Below are positions 1 through 5,545 of a stretch of DNA of 8,582 nt, in pieces (position 1 is the stretch's first letter; each line of letters begins with the position of its first letter). Both the position numbers and the translations under genes were made by a program. Under the pieces are notes generated by a model. That model made no database searches. It was not told where the DNA came from and was given only the letters and a program-made list of their open reading frames with translations. Source of the stretch: Bacillota bacterium (GTDB lineage: Bacteria; Bacillota; Clostridia; Clostridiales; Caloramatoraceae); contig JAEZLD010000129.1 of the NCBI GenBank assembly GCA_023415335.1, positions 1 to 8,582 of the forward strand, in the 5' to 3' direction.

Positions 1-497
1 CACGCCTCCAGATATGCAGGCAGCTTAGCATTGGATATGAAGAATTGTGCCAAAATGCAAGGCAGTATCCTTACATATGCCACAATAGTATTATAGAAAG
101 CTTGTTAAATACAGAGAGCGGAGAACCACATTTAGTTCGATTTGATACAGCTTCTATTAGTGTACCCATATATGAGCTTTCAGAGCTTCTTAAAAGGCTA
201 ATGCGCTTAGATATATGCAACTGGGATATCAATGCTCTTAGAGAGCTTATCGCATCTTATAATAGCTATAGAAGCATATCCAAGCAGGAATATGAGGTAC
301 TGCTTTGTCTGCTTATTTTGCCTGATAAGCTTCTAAGTGTTGGTAAGAAAAGATACATAAAAAAAAGGGGCTGGAGCGAGAAAAAGTACCTGCAAAAGCT
401 TGATAAGGCGGTATTAATACATCAAAAGCAGCAGCAACTAATACCTCTGTTTGAAGAGTCCTATGGAGTAATATCAGACCATGAAAACTATAGGTGA
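1..497 (+). CDS. CotS-family spore coat protein, C-terminal part (5' end outside window)
   Basis: The frame is open from base 3 to a TGA at 495-497, with no start codon needed inside the window, so this is the 3' end of a longer gene. About 165 residues are visible. They fit the C-terminal lobe of the CotS/CotI/YutH spore-coat family, which has an aminoglycoside-phosphotransferase-like kinase fold and is deposited on the forespore during sporulation. The landmarks are ICHNS where kinases carry the catalytic-loop His-x-Asp, then LVRFDTASISVPIYELSELL matching the FD...D.P..DL segment, then NWD, and a late LLCLLILPDKLL block before a Lys-rich end. The catalytic-loop aspartate is not evident, so this may be a structural pseudokinase (inference). 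The family call rests on motif order and is fairly good; which coat protein it is cannot be said. Confidence 0.72.
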   Translation, partial: RLQICRQLSIGYEELCQNARQYPYICHNSIIESLLNTESGEPHLVRFDTASISVPIYELSELLKRLMRLDICNWDINALRELIASYNSYRSISKQEYEVLLCLLILPDKLLSVGKKRYIKKRGWSEKKYLQKLDKAVLIHQKQQQLIPLFEESYGVISDHENYR

Positions 498-665
498 ATT
501 ATATCATCATATGGTTTATAATGTAGTTATTATACTTTTCGGTACTGATACCGTCACATGAGCCACTGTGTATGTTGATTCTTATCAGAATTTTACAGAA
601 TATTTTTCCTACTTATGAAAAGGGAATTTTTGTAAATAATAGAAATATATATACGAGGTGGTTTT
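498..665. other. Intergenic gap between spore-coat and MerR-like genes
   Basis: This 168-base AT-rich gap contains a small perfect hairpin, CGGTA-ctga-TACCG (540-553), with no T run after it, so it does not qualify as an intrinsic terminator. I see no convincing sigma-A promoter. A GAGGTGG ribosome binding site at 654-660 serves the next gene. A sporulation-sigma promoter is possible but cannot be called by eye. Confidence 0.35.
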
Positions 666-1193
666 ATGAATGATACCAGGTATACACTAAAAGAAATCTG
701 TGGAAAAACAAGCTACAAGCCTTCTGTTATAAGATATTATGAGAAGGAATTTAAAATAAACATACCAAGGGATAGCAGCGGAAGAAGGTACTTTACAGAT
801 AACGAGCTTAAAGAGTACCTGTTTATAAAAAAACTTCAGGAAAGGGGGTATACCAACCCCCAGATAAAAAAGGCACGTGACCTTGGTATGGATGTCCTGC
901 CTGAAATAGCTGCTACAGCAACAGATTGTGCACCAGTCCCCCTTCCAGGGATTGGAGTTGATGTAATAAGCTATATGGATGAAAAGTTCAACGAGATTAC
1001 CAGCAACATATCTCAGCTGAACCAGGCCGTAACTGGGCAGGAGAGGGACTTGCTTATAAGTGAGAATATGAAGCTTAAGATGGAGCTTAAGCAAAAGTCC
1101 TATGAGCTTATGGAAACAAAGGAAAAGCTAAAATATGAAAGAGAAGCTAAAAACAAAGGACTGTTCAAAAGAATTTTTTATAAAAAGAAATGA
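666..1193 (+). CDS. MerR-type HTH / coiled-coil protein with basic C-terminus (RacA-like layout)
   Basis: The protein has 175 residues. ATG 666 follows GAGGTGG at good spacing. Residues about 6-72 form a MerR-family winged helix: YTLKEIC, then SVIRYYEKEF, then GRRYFTDNELKEYLFIKKLQ and a GYTNPQIKKA helix. Instead of a ligand-binding domain there is a short linker and a predicted coiled coil (about 105-160, rich in Glu/Lys/Leu). The tail is strongly basic and aromatic, GLFKRIFYKKK, and could bind a membrane or DNA. MerR-like HTH plus coiled coil plus basic tail at about 175-185 residues is the layout of Bacillus RacA, the chromosome-anchoring protein made at sporulation. The CotS-type gene upstream is compatible with a sporulation context. 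Orthology is inference; a plain MerR-type regulator is the alternative. Confidence 0.7.
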   Translation: MNDTRYTLKEICGKTSYKPSVIRYYEKEFKINIPRDSSGRRYFTDNELKEYLFIKKLQERGYTNPQIKKARDLGMDVLPEIAATATDCAPVPLPGIGVDVISYMDEKFNEITSNISQLNQAVTGQERDLLISENMKLKMELKQKSYELMETKEKLKYEREAKNKGLFKRIFYKKK

Positions 1194-1220
1194 ATCTCTC
1201 ACTATGAAGGTGATAAATAT

Positions 1221-2066
1221 ATGATTATAGTAAAGCATGCTGGTCTTGGATGCTACAGGCTGGTAAGTAATTCACTTAAAGCCTTCAATCCAATCTCATG
1301 CCGGTTTTACAGTGAATTTAATGGTTCATGTACATTATATCTATTACGAAGGGAATGCTGGCTTATTATGGATGGCTCAAATCTGTTAGGGCTTCTGTTT
1401 ATAAATTCAGCAAATCATCAGGTGTATTACATTCCATCATCTGAAAAGCCCCTTTCTGTAATGGGTTTATCCTTCCTGATTAAAAAATATATCCGCCCTA
1501 CAGGCTATACCCTTAAGCTGACCTACAGCTCTGCAGGCTTTAAGGCTGCCTCTACATATATGAATGTAAAGCCTATAGCTAACCTAAAGCATATGTGCTG
1601 CAGTATCTGCTCGCTGCCCCTTACAAAACCTATTTTGCCAGAAGGGTTTGAAATACTTCCCATGAAAAAAGGAGAAGAAAAAATTAGGGTAGAGCTTCAA
1701 AACAGCATATTTGGTGGAAACAAAAACAGAATTCCTCTTACTGTAGAGGAGGTTAAGGACGAGGAAAAGCAAAGAGGCTACATAGGCTCTATGTGTTATA
1801 TATTAAAGATTAATAACAAGCCCTCCGGGTACGGACAGATAATGATAAGTAATGGAGTATATTCTCTTATTAACTTCGGCATATTACCTTCCTACAGAGG
1901 GCAAGGCCTTGGTGATTTTTTTCTAAAGTACATACTTTCCCAGTGTAAGCAATGTGGCATTGAAAGCCTCCAGCTTACAGTAGATAATAATAATCCTGCA
2001 GCTTTAGCCTTATATAAAAAGAATGGTTTTATACAGCTTTATAATACCGCTGAGCTTGTATTTTAA
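1221..2066 (+). CDS. GNAT family N-acetyltransferase
   Basis: The protein has 281 residues. ATG 1221 is preceded by GAAGGTGA at about 8 bases. The C-terminal half is a GNAT fold, which transfers an acetyl group from acetyl-CoA to an amine. Motif A is clear in ILPSYRGQGLGDFFL, whose RGQGLG is the pyrophosphate-binding Q/RxxGxG/A loop. It is followed by LTVDNNNPAALALYKKNGF, the usual motif B with the N..A..LY...GF signature. The first 135 residues or so resemble no family I recognise and may be a second, degenerate GNAT domain (inference). The gene lies 27 bases after the MerR-like gene on the same strand, so the two may be co-transcribed. A strong terminator begins at its stop codon. The substrate cannot be told from the sequence. 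Confidence 0.85.
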   Translation: MIIVKHAGLGCYRLVSNSLKAFNPISCRFYSEFNGSCTLYLLRRECWLIMDGSNLLGLLFINSANHQVYYIPSSEKPLSVMGLSFLIKKYIRPTGYTLKLTYSSAGFKAASTYMNVKPIANLKHMCCSICSLPLTKPILPEGFEILPMKKGEEKIRVELQNSIFGGNKNRIPLTVEEVKDEEKQRGYIGSMCYILKINNKPSGYGQIMISNGVYSLINFGILPSYRGQGLGDFFLKYILSQCKQCGIESLQLTVDNNNPAALALYKKNGFIQLYNTAELVF

Positions 2067-2124
2067 AGAGCATAGCTTCTGCTATAGAAGGAATACTCCT
2101 ATTGCAAAAGCTATGTTCTTTTTT
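2065..2124 (+). terminator. Rho-independent terminator of the GNAT gene
   Basis: A 14-bp stem pairs 2065-2078 (AAAGAGCATAGCTT) with 2108-2121 (AAGCTATGTTCTTT), with one G-U pair, and runs into T's at 2119-2124. The loop contains a further imperfect hairpin around GCTATAG/CTATTGC. The stem starts inside the GNAT stop codon, so it ends that transcript and separates it from the methylthiotransferase gene. Confidence 0.85.
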
Positions 2125-2136
2125 ACCCATTCAAAG

Positions 2137-2165
2137 TATAATTTTTCCGTAAATTCATGTATAAT
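2137..2165 (+). promoter_or_regulatory. Possible promoter of the interrupted methylthiotransferase gene
   Basis: A perfect TATAAT lies at 2160-2165, about 50 bases before the GTG start and just after the upstream terminator. No good -35 box lies 16-18 bases upstream, so the call rests on the -10 box and its position. If active it would still fire in the lysogen, giving a truncated miaB message that runs into the 3' end of the integrase gene. Confidence 0.35.
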
Positions 2166-2213
2166 ATATATGACTCTAATTATGTCAAAAAGATAAGGAA
2201 GGATTGATTTTTA

Positions 2214-2279
2214 GTGGGTAATAAGACATATTACATAGAAACATGGGGCTGTCCGTATGTAACAGTTAGGAGGATTTAA
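2214..2279 (+). pseudogene. miaB: miaB 5' fragment, split by prophage insertion
   Basis: GTG 2214 is the only usable start: an in-frame TGA lies at 2205-2207, and the RBS AAGGAAGG is at 2195-2202. The frame reads VGNKTYYIETWGC and then leaves the family consensus as PYVTVRRI before a TAA at 2277-2279. MiaB proteins of Clostridia begin with YYIETWGCQMN..., where the Cys is the first [4Fe-4S] ligand of the UPF0004 domain. The radical-SAM enzyme makes the 2-methylthio group of ms2i6A at tRNA position 37. Identity with the family stops after Cys codon 13 (2250-2252), exactly where phage sequence begins, and the rest of the gene should lie beyond the right end of the prophage. RimO (GCPKN motif) is a less likely alternative, because IETWGC is typical of MiaB. 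Confidence 0.72.
2238..2263. other. Prophage left attachment site (attL)
   Basis: Host miaB coding sequence ends at about 2252 and phage sequence follows, with the serine-integrase stop codon only 14 bases further on. Bases 2238-2250 and the reverse complement of 2251-2263 share 7 of 13 positions, in the pattern GnnACATnnGG, giving an imperfect dyad centred on 2250/2251. Serine integrases cut at a central dinucleotide flanked by such imperfect repeats. Here that dinucleotide would be TG, which is non-palindromic as needed for directional recombination. The border is well supported; the exact dinucleotide is inference. Confidence 0.65.
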
Positions 2280-3870
2280 AAGCAATCTTAAGCCCGTTTT
2301 TAAATGTCATGCTCTGGACCATTCTATTTTCTATAACTATATTGTCTATTATAGTATTTGCAAAATCCTTAAGAGCCTTTCTGCCAGATACTTTAAGCAG
2401 ATCACTATAATTTATATTGCCTTCTGCTAACATTTCAGCCATATTGCCAGTTGCTATTTTAAGAGAGAAGTTTTCCTCAGAAGGTTTGAGGGAACTTATT
2501 TTTTTGACCACTTCAGCTAGTTTAACCTCGATTTGTTTCTTCTTAAGAATGTAATCTTTCTCACTCAACCCAGCTTCATCAAACAAATATAAATCTTCTA
2601 GCCTGGTCATAGCTCTGGTTAATTTTAATTTTTCTTTGTTAAGTAGTTCTATTTCATAAGAATTGTTTTTGGGCCCAAGTGGAGCGTATGTCTTGTCGTC
2701 AAACATTAAATTTTTTATATCAGCCATGTTTTCTATACCTTTGGCTCCGGTATTAGCTATTAGTTCCTTTTCAACATTCTTTTTTCTAAAGTCTTCCTGC
2801 ATGCGGATAAAATTTGATACAAAGTTGAATACAAACGTACCTATGTAATTTTCATTTATAGTTTTTTGGGAGCATCCAAGATGATTGTATCTGCCACTGC
2901 AAACATATATAGAAGGAGTGGAGCCATCATCTCTTGGTTTATCGCACTTGGCATAAAAAGAATTATCACATTCGCCACATTTAAGTAAGGAAGCAAATAC
3001 ATGTGTCTTTCCTTTTGCCCTAAAACCTGCAGCGTTATTCCTCTTTGCATTTATATCCATGATTCTATTACACTGATCCCATATTTCTTGGGTAATGATA
3101 CCTTCGTGGCTCCCGTCAACTAAAACCCATTCATTCTCCTTCTTCTTTCTTCCTCTGCCTGAGTTCCTGAAGTTATAACGATATGTACCTTTATAAAAAG
3201 GATTGCGAATAATATCCGATATTGTTTTAGTGGTCCATGTTGCACCCTTCTTTGTTTTTATTCCATTTGTGTTTAGGGCCTCTTTTACAGCTGTAGTTGA
3301 GTTGGTATCCAAGTAGGTATTATAAATAAACTCTACGGCAGGGGCCTCATCTGTATCTACAACTGGAAATTTCTTTTCTTCATCCCACTTGTACCCTAGG
3401 GGAACGGGAGCACCATTCCATAATCCTTTTGAAGCCCTATCTACCATGACGGCTGTAACGCGTTCAGCAGTAAGCTTCCTCTCTAGTTCTGCAAACACAA
3501 GGATAATCTTTAACATAGCTTCGCCCATAGCTGTAGAGGTATCAAACTGTTCATTTTTAGAAATAAAGGTTACTTCATATTTCTTTAATTCGTTATACAT
3601 GTCGCAGAAATCAAGAAGGTTTCTTGATACTCTATCAATTTTCCATACAAGAATATGAGTTATTTCATGCTTGCGGACCTTTTCCATCATTAGTTGGAAT
3701 GCTGGCCTATCCGTATTTTTTGCAGAATAGCCAGCATCTTCAAATATCTCATAGTTATCAGTGTTTAAAACATATTTGCAGTAGTTTGTTAAATCACCCC
3801 TTTGCATGGGGAGAGAATCCTTGTCTATTTGATAGTGAGTAGAAACCCTTATGTAGATTGCTACATTCAT
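2266..3870 (-). CDS. int: Large serine recombinase (prophage integrase)
   Basis: The protein has 534 residues, a normal length for large serine integrases. It integrates and excises the prophage through a covalent phosphoserine intermediate. The N-terminal resolvase domain (about 1-145) has AIYIRVSTHYQ with nucleophile Ser10, ILVWKIDRVSRN with catalytic arginines, and the GEAMLKIILVFAELERK helix. The recombinase domain (about 155-270) has PLGYKW and TISDIIRNPFYKGTYRY. A zinc ribbon follows with ligands in LKCGECDNSF, then YVCSGR and LGC. A Lys/Glu/Leu-rich coiled coil (about 405-470) of the kind that controls synapsis precedes the C-terminus. All expected catalytic residues are present and the gene is intact. 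It ends 14 bases from the attL centre. Its ATG overlaps the repressor stop codon (ATGA), so it is probably translated from the repressor message. Confidence 0.95.
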   Translation of the reverse strand: MNVAIYIRVSTHYQIDKDSLPMQRGDLTNYCKYVLNTDNYEIFEDAGYSAKNTDRPAFQLMMEKVRKHEITHILVWKIDRVSRNLLDFCDMYNELKKYEVTFISKNEQFDTSTAMGEAMLKIILVFAELERKLTAERVTAVMVDRASKGLWNGAPVPLGYKWDEEKKFPVVDTDEAPAVEFIYNTYLDTNSTTAVKEALNTNGIKTKKGATWTTKTISDIIRNPFYKGTYRYNFRNSGRGRKKKENEWVLVDGSHEGIITQEIWDQCNRIMDINAKRNNAAGFRAKGKTHVFASLLKCGECDNSFYAKCDKPRDDGSTPSIYVCSGRYNHLGCSQKTINENYIGTFVFNFVSNFIRMQEDFRKKNVEKELIANTGAKGIENMADIKNLMFDDKTYAPLGPKNNSYEIELLNKEKLKLTRAMTRLEDLYLFDEAGLSEKDYILKKKQIEVKLAEVVKKISSLKPSEENFSLKIATGNMAEMLAEGNINYSDLLKVSGRKALKDFANTIIDNIVIENRMVQSMTFKNGLKIAFKSS

Positions 3871-4262
3871 TTCTTATCATTCCTTTTCATAATCAGATAT
3901 TCTATGTCTGCTTTTAAAGCAGCTATGATAAGTTCCTCTATTGTCCCTTCTTTATATGAACCTTGGAATAAAGTATTTATATCTTTCACTATGCCAAGGT
4001 CAAGTATTTGTTCAACGGCTTTTCTGACACATTTTAATTCTTCTCTTGAATTAACGTATTCGCTGTCGTCAATTCCATATATCCAATATTCTTCAGGTTT
4101 ATGTGATGCAATTACCAGAAGCTCTATGAAATTTTTACTTGGCTGCCTCGAACCATTCTCAACCATGTTGTAGTATGTTTCACTTATATTCATCCTTTTG
4201 CTCATGTCTCTTTTGGTAATTCCAAGGCTTTCTCTGTAAGCCTTTAATCTCTCGTTAAACAT
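3867..4262 (-). CDS. CI-like HTH (XRE) prophage repressor without a peptidase domain
   Basis: The protein has 131 residues. The start is ATG at 4260-4262, with GAGGTG at 4270-4275. Residues about 4-60 form a Cro/CI-type helix-turn-helix: LKAYRESLGITKRDMSKRMN, then SETYYNMVENGSRQPSKNF. The remaining 70 residues are helical, contain EEYWIYGIDD and EELIIAALKADIEYLIM, and probably serve dimerisation. There is no S24/LexA-type Ser-Lys peptidase domain, so RecA-triggered self-cleavage is not expected. Position (upstream of int, facing a Cro-like gene across two dyads) makes it the candidate lysogeny repressor acting at 4263-4461. It overlaps the integrase start by 4 bases, which suggests translational coupling. 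Confidence 0.85.
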   Translation of the reverse strand: MFNERLKAYRESLGITKRDMSKRMNISETYYNMVENGSRQPSKNFIELLVIASHKPEEYWIYGIDDSEYVNSREELKCVRKAVEQILDLGIVKDINTLFQGSYKEGTIEELIIAALKADIEYLIMKRNDKK

Positions 4263-4281
4263 ATTGTTTCACCTCATTTAT

Positions 4282-4310
4282 ATCTTATCAAAACTTCACT
4301 ATTTTGTAAA
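4282..4310 (-). promoter_or_regulatory. Leftward promoter of repressor-integrase operon
   Basis: On the minus strand a -35 TTTACA (4305-4310) and a -10 TAAGAT (4282-4287) are separated by exactly 17 bases, and they lie just upstream of the repressor RBS. The -35 matches 5 of 6 consensus bases and the -10 matches 4 of 6. The -35 box sits inside the dyad at 4293-4312, so autoregulation is likely. Confidence 0.6.
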
Positions 4311-4312
4311 GT
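4293..4312. promoter_or_regulatory. Putative repressor operator O1
   Basis: ACTTCAC, a 6-base spacer, then GTAAAGT form a 20-bp inverted repeat with one mismatch between arms. It has the same arm length, spacing and RYTTYAC consensus as the dyad at 4417-4436. It covers the spacer and -35 box of the leftward promoter. Confidence 0.6.
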
Positions 4313-4388
4313 ATATTGAATATATTTCGTACGACATAAAATACTAAGTAATTGCAAGATAACAAGAGGTTTGAGGACGTATTCTCAG

Positions 4389-4416
4389 TTTACAGCTCTA
4401 TATAAGTCTTTATAAG
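4389..4416 (+). promoter_or_regulatory. Rightward early promoter
   Basis: TTTACA (4389-4394) and TATAAG (4411-4416) are separated by 16 bases, each with 5 of 6 consensus bases. The transcription start would fall within the dyad at 4417-4436, so repressor binding there would block initiation. It would drive the Cro-like gene and the early operon. Confidence 0.6.
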
Positions 4417-4436
4417 GTTTCACCAATTAGTGAAAC
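4417..4436. promoter_or_regulatory. Putative repressor operator O2
   Basis: This is a perfect 7-bp inverted repeat, GTTTCAC-caatta-GTGAAAC. It starts directly after the -10 box of the rightward promoter and covers its expected transcription start. It is the best-formed dyad in the switch region and the natural primary site for the repressor or the Cro-like protein. Confidence 0.7.
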
Positions 4437-4470
4437 TTTGGTAATATAAATGTGAAGGGAGGTGGTGGAC

Positions 4471-4671
4471 ATGACATTAAAACAGATAAGATACGAGAGT
4501 GGGCTGAAAGTTAGAAAAATAGCTTGTATACTGGGCATTTCTCAGAAGCAATATTATAACCTTGAAAAGGGCGCCTATAAGTTTGACAAGTTAAAAATTG
4601 AGAAACTCAGTGAAATATTTGATAAGCCTATAGAAGTTATAGAACAAGCAATTGCAGAGGGGGTAAGGTAA
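4471..4671 (+). CDS. Cro-like small HTH (XRE) protein
   Basis: The protein has 66 residues from ATG 4471, chosen because GGGAGGTG (4458-4464) is well spaced for it; the upstream GTG codons at 4462 and 4465 lie within that RBS. Almost the whole protein is one helix-turn-helix: TLKQIRYESGLKVRKIACIL, then GISQKQYYNLEKG and KFDKLKIEKLSEIF. It is divergent from the repressor and first in the rightward transcript, the usual place of Cro. It probably binds the same dyads and favours lytic development (inference). A role as an activator or excision helper cannot be excluded. Confidence 0.8.
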   Translation: MTLKQIRYESGLKVRKIACILGISQKQYYNLEKGAYKFDKLKIEKLSEIFDKPIEVIEQAIAEGVR

Positions 4672-4796
4672 TGTCAAAGAATGAGGAGTTATTTTTGGAC
4701 AAGCTAGAAAAATTCAAGATTAATATCGGCGCTTTCGTGCTTCCGTATAAGGAAAGGCAGGAAGAGGAGCCAACAGAACCAAAGGAGGCATGTTAA
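4671..4796 (+). CDS. Small acidic ORF, 41 residues, unknown
   Basis: ATG 4671 shares one base with the TAA of the Cro-like gene, and GGGGGTAAGG lies just upstream as an RBS. The frame ends at TAA 4794-4796, which in turn shares one base with the next ATG, so the gene fits end to end in the operon. The product begins MSKNEELFLDKLEKFKINIG and ends in a Glu/Pro-rich stretch (ERQEEEPTEPKEAC). I recognise no family. The tight TAATG junctions at both ends support real coding. Confidence 0.6.
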   Translation: MSKNEELFLDKLEKFKINIGAFVLPYKERQEEEPTEPKEAC

Positions 4797-5002
4797 TGAA
4801 CGAGATACAGCACAACGATGGAGAGAAGAGGACCTGCTCCAGCTGTGCATGTGAAAATGATTCGGGCGCAAACTTCTGTAAGAAGTGTAGCACAAAAATA
4901 AGTTCTGAGTGCCCGACTTGCTGGGTGAAAAAGCAGCCATATAACTGTGGACATAGCGAGTGCCCTGGTTACAGACTGCTTTTGGAAGAACTACATTCCT
5001 AG
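4796..5002 (+). CDS. Small zinc-ribbon protein
   Basis: The protein has 68 residues. ATG 4796 is preferred over the in-frame ATG 4790 because AAAGGAGG (4781-4788) is then 7 bases upstream rather than 1. The sequence holds a classic ribbon, CSSCACENDSGANFCKKCS, of the CxxC-(10)-CxxC type. A second cysteine set follows (ECPTCW, then NCGHSECPGY) that could hold another zinc. Such proteins usually mediate protein or nucleic-acid contacts; the role here is unknown. The 3' end overlaps by 12 bases, tail to tail, the zinc-ribbon gene on the opposite strand. Confidence 0.75.
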   Translation: MNEIQHNDGEKRTCSSCACENDSGANFCKKCSTKISSECPTCWVKKQPYNCGHSECPGYRLLLEELHS

Positions 5003-5479
5003 ACATTTAATAATTGCTTCAGAAGCTATATCAGCAATTATTGATTTAACTGCTTCCCCTGTTGGCTTGGACGCTTTCAGGATGAAACGTTTAAACCTTG
5101 ATACTGCTAGTTGAGTGGATGGAGTTGGAGACTTCACTATTAATTCTGACAGAGTAGCAGAAAGTTGTTCTTTTTCATCAGGGTTCAATAATTCATCTTC
5201 TTCAATTAGGGCTTTGGCAGAATTAAGAGCTTTCTCGGTCCATGGATAAGGCTTTCCACAATTATAGCAGTATGCATCAGGAGTCTTTACATGGCCAAAG
5301 CAACAGACACTTGGTACTTCATAATCACCACGGATATTGCTTCTGCAGTTAGGACATGTAGTAATAGTTTCTAAACCACACTTTGAACAAAACTTTTGAT
5401 TTTGTTCAGGGTATTTGTCAAAACTGTCATTCACCATATGCCCATTTAAGCATACTTGTGCAACATGATAAAAACCCAT
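4991..5479 (-). CDS. DUF2321-like zinc-ribbon protein, on opposite strand to early genes (moron candidate)
   Basis: The protein has 162 residues. ATG at 5477-5479 is preceded by GGGAGGTG (5485-5492). The N-terminal part has paired zinc knuckles: QVCLNGHMV, NQKFCSKCGLETITTCPNCR, then IRGDYEV, a CCFGH segment, and DAYCYNCGKPYPWTEKAL. This order matches the DUF2321 (COG4306) family as I recall it, whose function is unknown. The C-terminal 80 residues are helical, with LAVSRFKRFILK and SIIADIASEAI. It lies on the opposite strand to the early operon, with its own putative promoter, and converges on another zinc-ribbon gene. That suggests expression in the lysogen and a cargo role rather than phage replication (inference). 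There are no membrane segments. Confidence 0.78.
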   Translation of the reverse strand: MGFYHVAQVCLNGHMVNDSFDKYPEQNQKFCSKCGLETITTCPNCRSNIRGDYEVPSVCCFGHVKTPDAYCYNCGKPYPWTEKALNSAKALIEEDELLNPDEKEQLSATLSELIVKSPTPSTQLAVSRFKRFILKASKPTGEAVKSIIADIASEAIIKCLGM

Positions 5480-5501
5480 AATATCACCTCCCTTCTACAT
5501 A

Positions 5502-5530
5502 ATTTTACCATTTATGGAATGGAGGTACAA
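5502..5530 (-). promoter_or_regulatory. Possible promoter of the DUF2321-like gene
   Basis: On the minus strand TTGTAC (5525-5530) and TAAAAT (5502-5507) lie 17 bases apart. The start would fall about 5 bases before the RBS. The -10 is good and the -35 weak (3 of 6). The element overlaps the leader of the antirepressor gene on the other strand. Confidence 0.45.
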
Positions 5531-5545
5531 GCAAAGGAGGATTAT

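Noticed and set aside
540..553. Hairpin CGGTA-ctga-TACCG as a terminator of the coat gene
   Set aside because: The stem is only 5 bp and no T run follows it.
2214..2279. Split gene as rimO rather than miaB, because of the GCP reading
   Set aside because: The proline is encoded past the phage junction; the host part IETWGC fits MiaB better than the LGC of RimO. Not fully excluded.
2266..3870. Open frames on the plus strand opposite the integrase (for example 2663-2848, 3389-3658, 3624-3842, 3802-4173)
   Set aside because: They lie antisense to a clearly conserved recombinase or repressor, have no convincing RBS, and their translations resemble no protein family.
4266..4285. Third operator copy beginning GTTTCAC at 4266
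   Set aside because: Only one arm matches; the sequence six bases on (TATATCT) is not the partner arm, and the GTTTCAC overlaps the repressor RBS region, which explains it.
4327..4334. TCGTACGA palindrome as an extra operator
   Set aside because: It is an isolated 8-bp palindrome unlike the two matched dyads; chance is a sufficient explanation.
5456..5545. Longer N-terminus for the antirepressor (30 extra residues)
   Set aside because: There is no RBS at 5456, the extension is not antirepressor-like, and ATG 5546 has a strong AAAGGAGG at ideal spacing.
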